From positions 1 to 5,672 of the forward strand of contig WGBH01000209.1 in NCBI GenBank assembly GCA_015494435.1: a stretch of DNA of 5,672 nt. The letters are read 5' to 3'. The notes below the pieces were generated by a model. It saw nothing but the letters and a program-made list of their open reading frames with translations. It did no database searches and was not told the DNA's origin. The stretch is from Thiotrichaceae bacterium (GTDB lineage: Bacteria; Pseudomonadota; Gammaproteobacteria; Thiotrichales; Thiotrichaceae). Positions 5,099-5,672 of this stretch are shown here, piece after piece (the first letter of the stretch is position 1; the number at the start of each line of letters is the position of its first letter). Position numbers and translations under genes: made by a program.

Positions 5099-5672
5099 AT
5101 GAGCCTGTTACAAAAAGTATTGAATAACTCTCTATTAATCAGTAGTTTTTTATCCATTATTGCCCGCTTTACAGGCGTTGCTCTCAACTTTGCTGCGTCT
5201 ATTGTGATTACGCGTCTGCTTAATATGTCCGAGGCAGGTGTGATATTTATGCTGATGCTGTTTGTAACAGGTGTCTCATTAATCAGTCGCATTGGGGTTG
5301 ATCAGCTGATTGTAAAATCAGTTGCAAGTCTTGCTGATGATCACGCCTCACAACGCAGCCATATTTTAATCAATAGCTATAAATTACTCGCACTCACCTC
5401 CTTTATTTTTATCCTAATTTGGTTTATCGCCAGTCCGTGGGTACGTGATACTTTCTTTCACAATGAAATTGCACTGAATGAATTAAGATTAGCAGGCATT
5501 AGTTTATTATTTTTCAATCTCATCACCACTAATAGTTTCTACCTAAAAGGATTAAAACGTAGCTCCTCTTCAGTATTAGTACAAAACGCACTACCTGCCA
5601 TTAGTTATCTATTGCTTATTGGACTTTTTTGGACTGCTTTTAAAAACAATCAATTAGGCGTTACTCTCTATA
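5099..5672 (+). CDS. Wzx-like polysaccharide flippase, N-terminal part
   Basis: An open frame of at least 191 codons starts at ATG 5099, one base after the pssE stop, and runs off the window without a stop. The translation begins MSLLQKVLNNSLLISSFL and is strongly hydrophobic. Membrane segments lie at about residues 12-35, 46-63, 95-111, 131-145 and 164-180. The N-terminal pattern, with a short amphipathic start, ARFTGVALNFAASIVITRLL (22-41) and then an E-A-G-x-x-F motif (45-50), is typical of the polysaccharide-synthase/MATE-like (MOP) flippase superfamily. These proteins move undecaprenyl-linked repeat units to the periplasmic side. In this cluster it would export the unit built by the upstream glycosyltransferases. 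The nearest AGGA (5082-5085) is 13 bp from the ATG, which is distant, so coupling to pssE is likely. Full proteins in this family have about 400-500 residues, so more than half lies outside the window. Confidence 0.82.
   Translation, partial: MSLLQKVLNNSLLISSFLSIIARFTGVALNFAASIVITRLLNMSEAGVIFMLMLFVTGVSLISRIGVDQLIVKSVASLADDHASQRSHILINSYKLLALTSFIFILIWFIASPWVRDTFFHNEIALNELRLAGISLLFFNLITTNSFYLKGLKRSSSSVLVQNALPAISYLLLIGLFWTAFKNNQLGVTLY

Noticed and set aside
5086..5292. Minus-strand frame of 68 codons opposite the flippase start.
   Set aside because: The plus-strand flippase frame is open throughout, hydrophobic in the expected pattern and coupled to pssE. The antisense frame has no supporting feature.

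Overview
The window looks like chromosomal DNA from an AT-rich gammaproteobacterium. This rests on a type I-F style CRISPR array, a TAXI-family periplasmic receptor, a heme c lipoprotein and an exopolysaccharide/O-antigen gene cluster. The genus cannot be fixed from sequence alone; a sulfur-oxidising Thiotrichales-like lineage is only a guess.

Layout. Positions 1-317 are the leader-distal end of a CRISPR array with an exact 60-bp period (28-bp repeat, 32-bp spacer). Its repeat keeps the I-F (Cas6f/Csy4) hairpin geometry but has a changed sequence. The last repeat stops after 18 of 28 bases. At that point it joins the 3' side of a minus-strand gene (301-522) whose N-terminal half resembles the small membrane protein family DUF6524; the gene's stop codon lies inside the CRISPR repeat. 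Directly upstream on the minus strand, 3 bp away, is a complete TAXI-type solute-binding protein gene (526-1545). A 233-bp divergent intergenic region (1546-1778) holds helically phased A-tracts, an extended -10 promoter and a short palindrome. They precede a plus-strand gene for a monoheme cytochrome c lipoprotein (1779-2195).

From 2315 onward is a tightly packed plus-strand polysaccharide operon: glucose-1-phosphate thymidylyltransferase (rfbA/rmlA), a SAM-dependent methyltransferase with an N-terminal zinc-ribbon-like segment, a split PssD/PssE (Alg14/Alg13-like) glycosyltransferase, and the start of a Wzx-like flippase that runs off the window end. Gaps are 9 bp, 0 bp, a 4-bp overlap and 1 bp, so the genes are almost certainly co-transcribed. 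In the inferred pathway RfbA makes dTDP-glucose for deoxysugar synthesis, the methyltransferase modifies a sugar or glycan, PssD/PssE adds a sugar to the lipid-linked intermediate, and the flippase moves the repeat unit across the inner membrane.

I do not see a clearly undescribed system. The most unusual signal is the junction between the array trailer and the truncated membrane-protein gene. Next come the covarying changes in the I-F repeat stem and the A-tract promoter of the cytochrome gene. No tRNA, rRNA, insertion sequence or convincing intrinsic terminator was seen.
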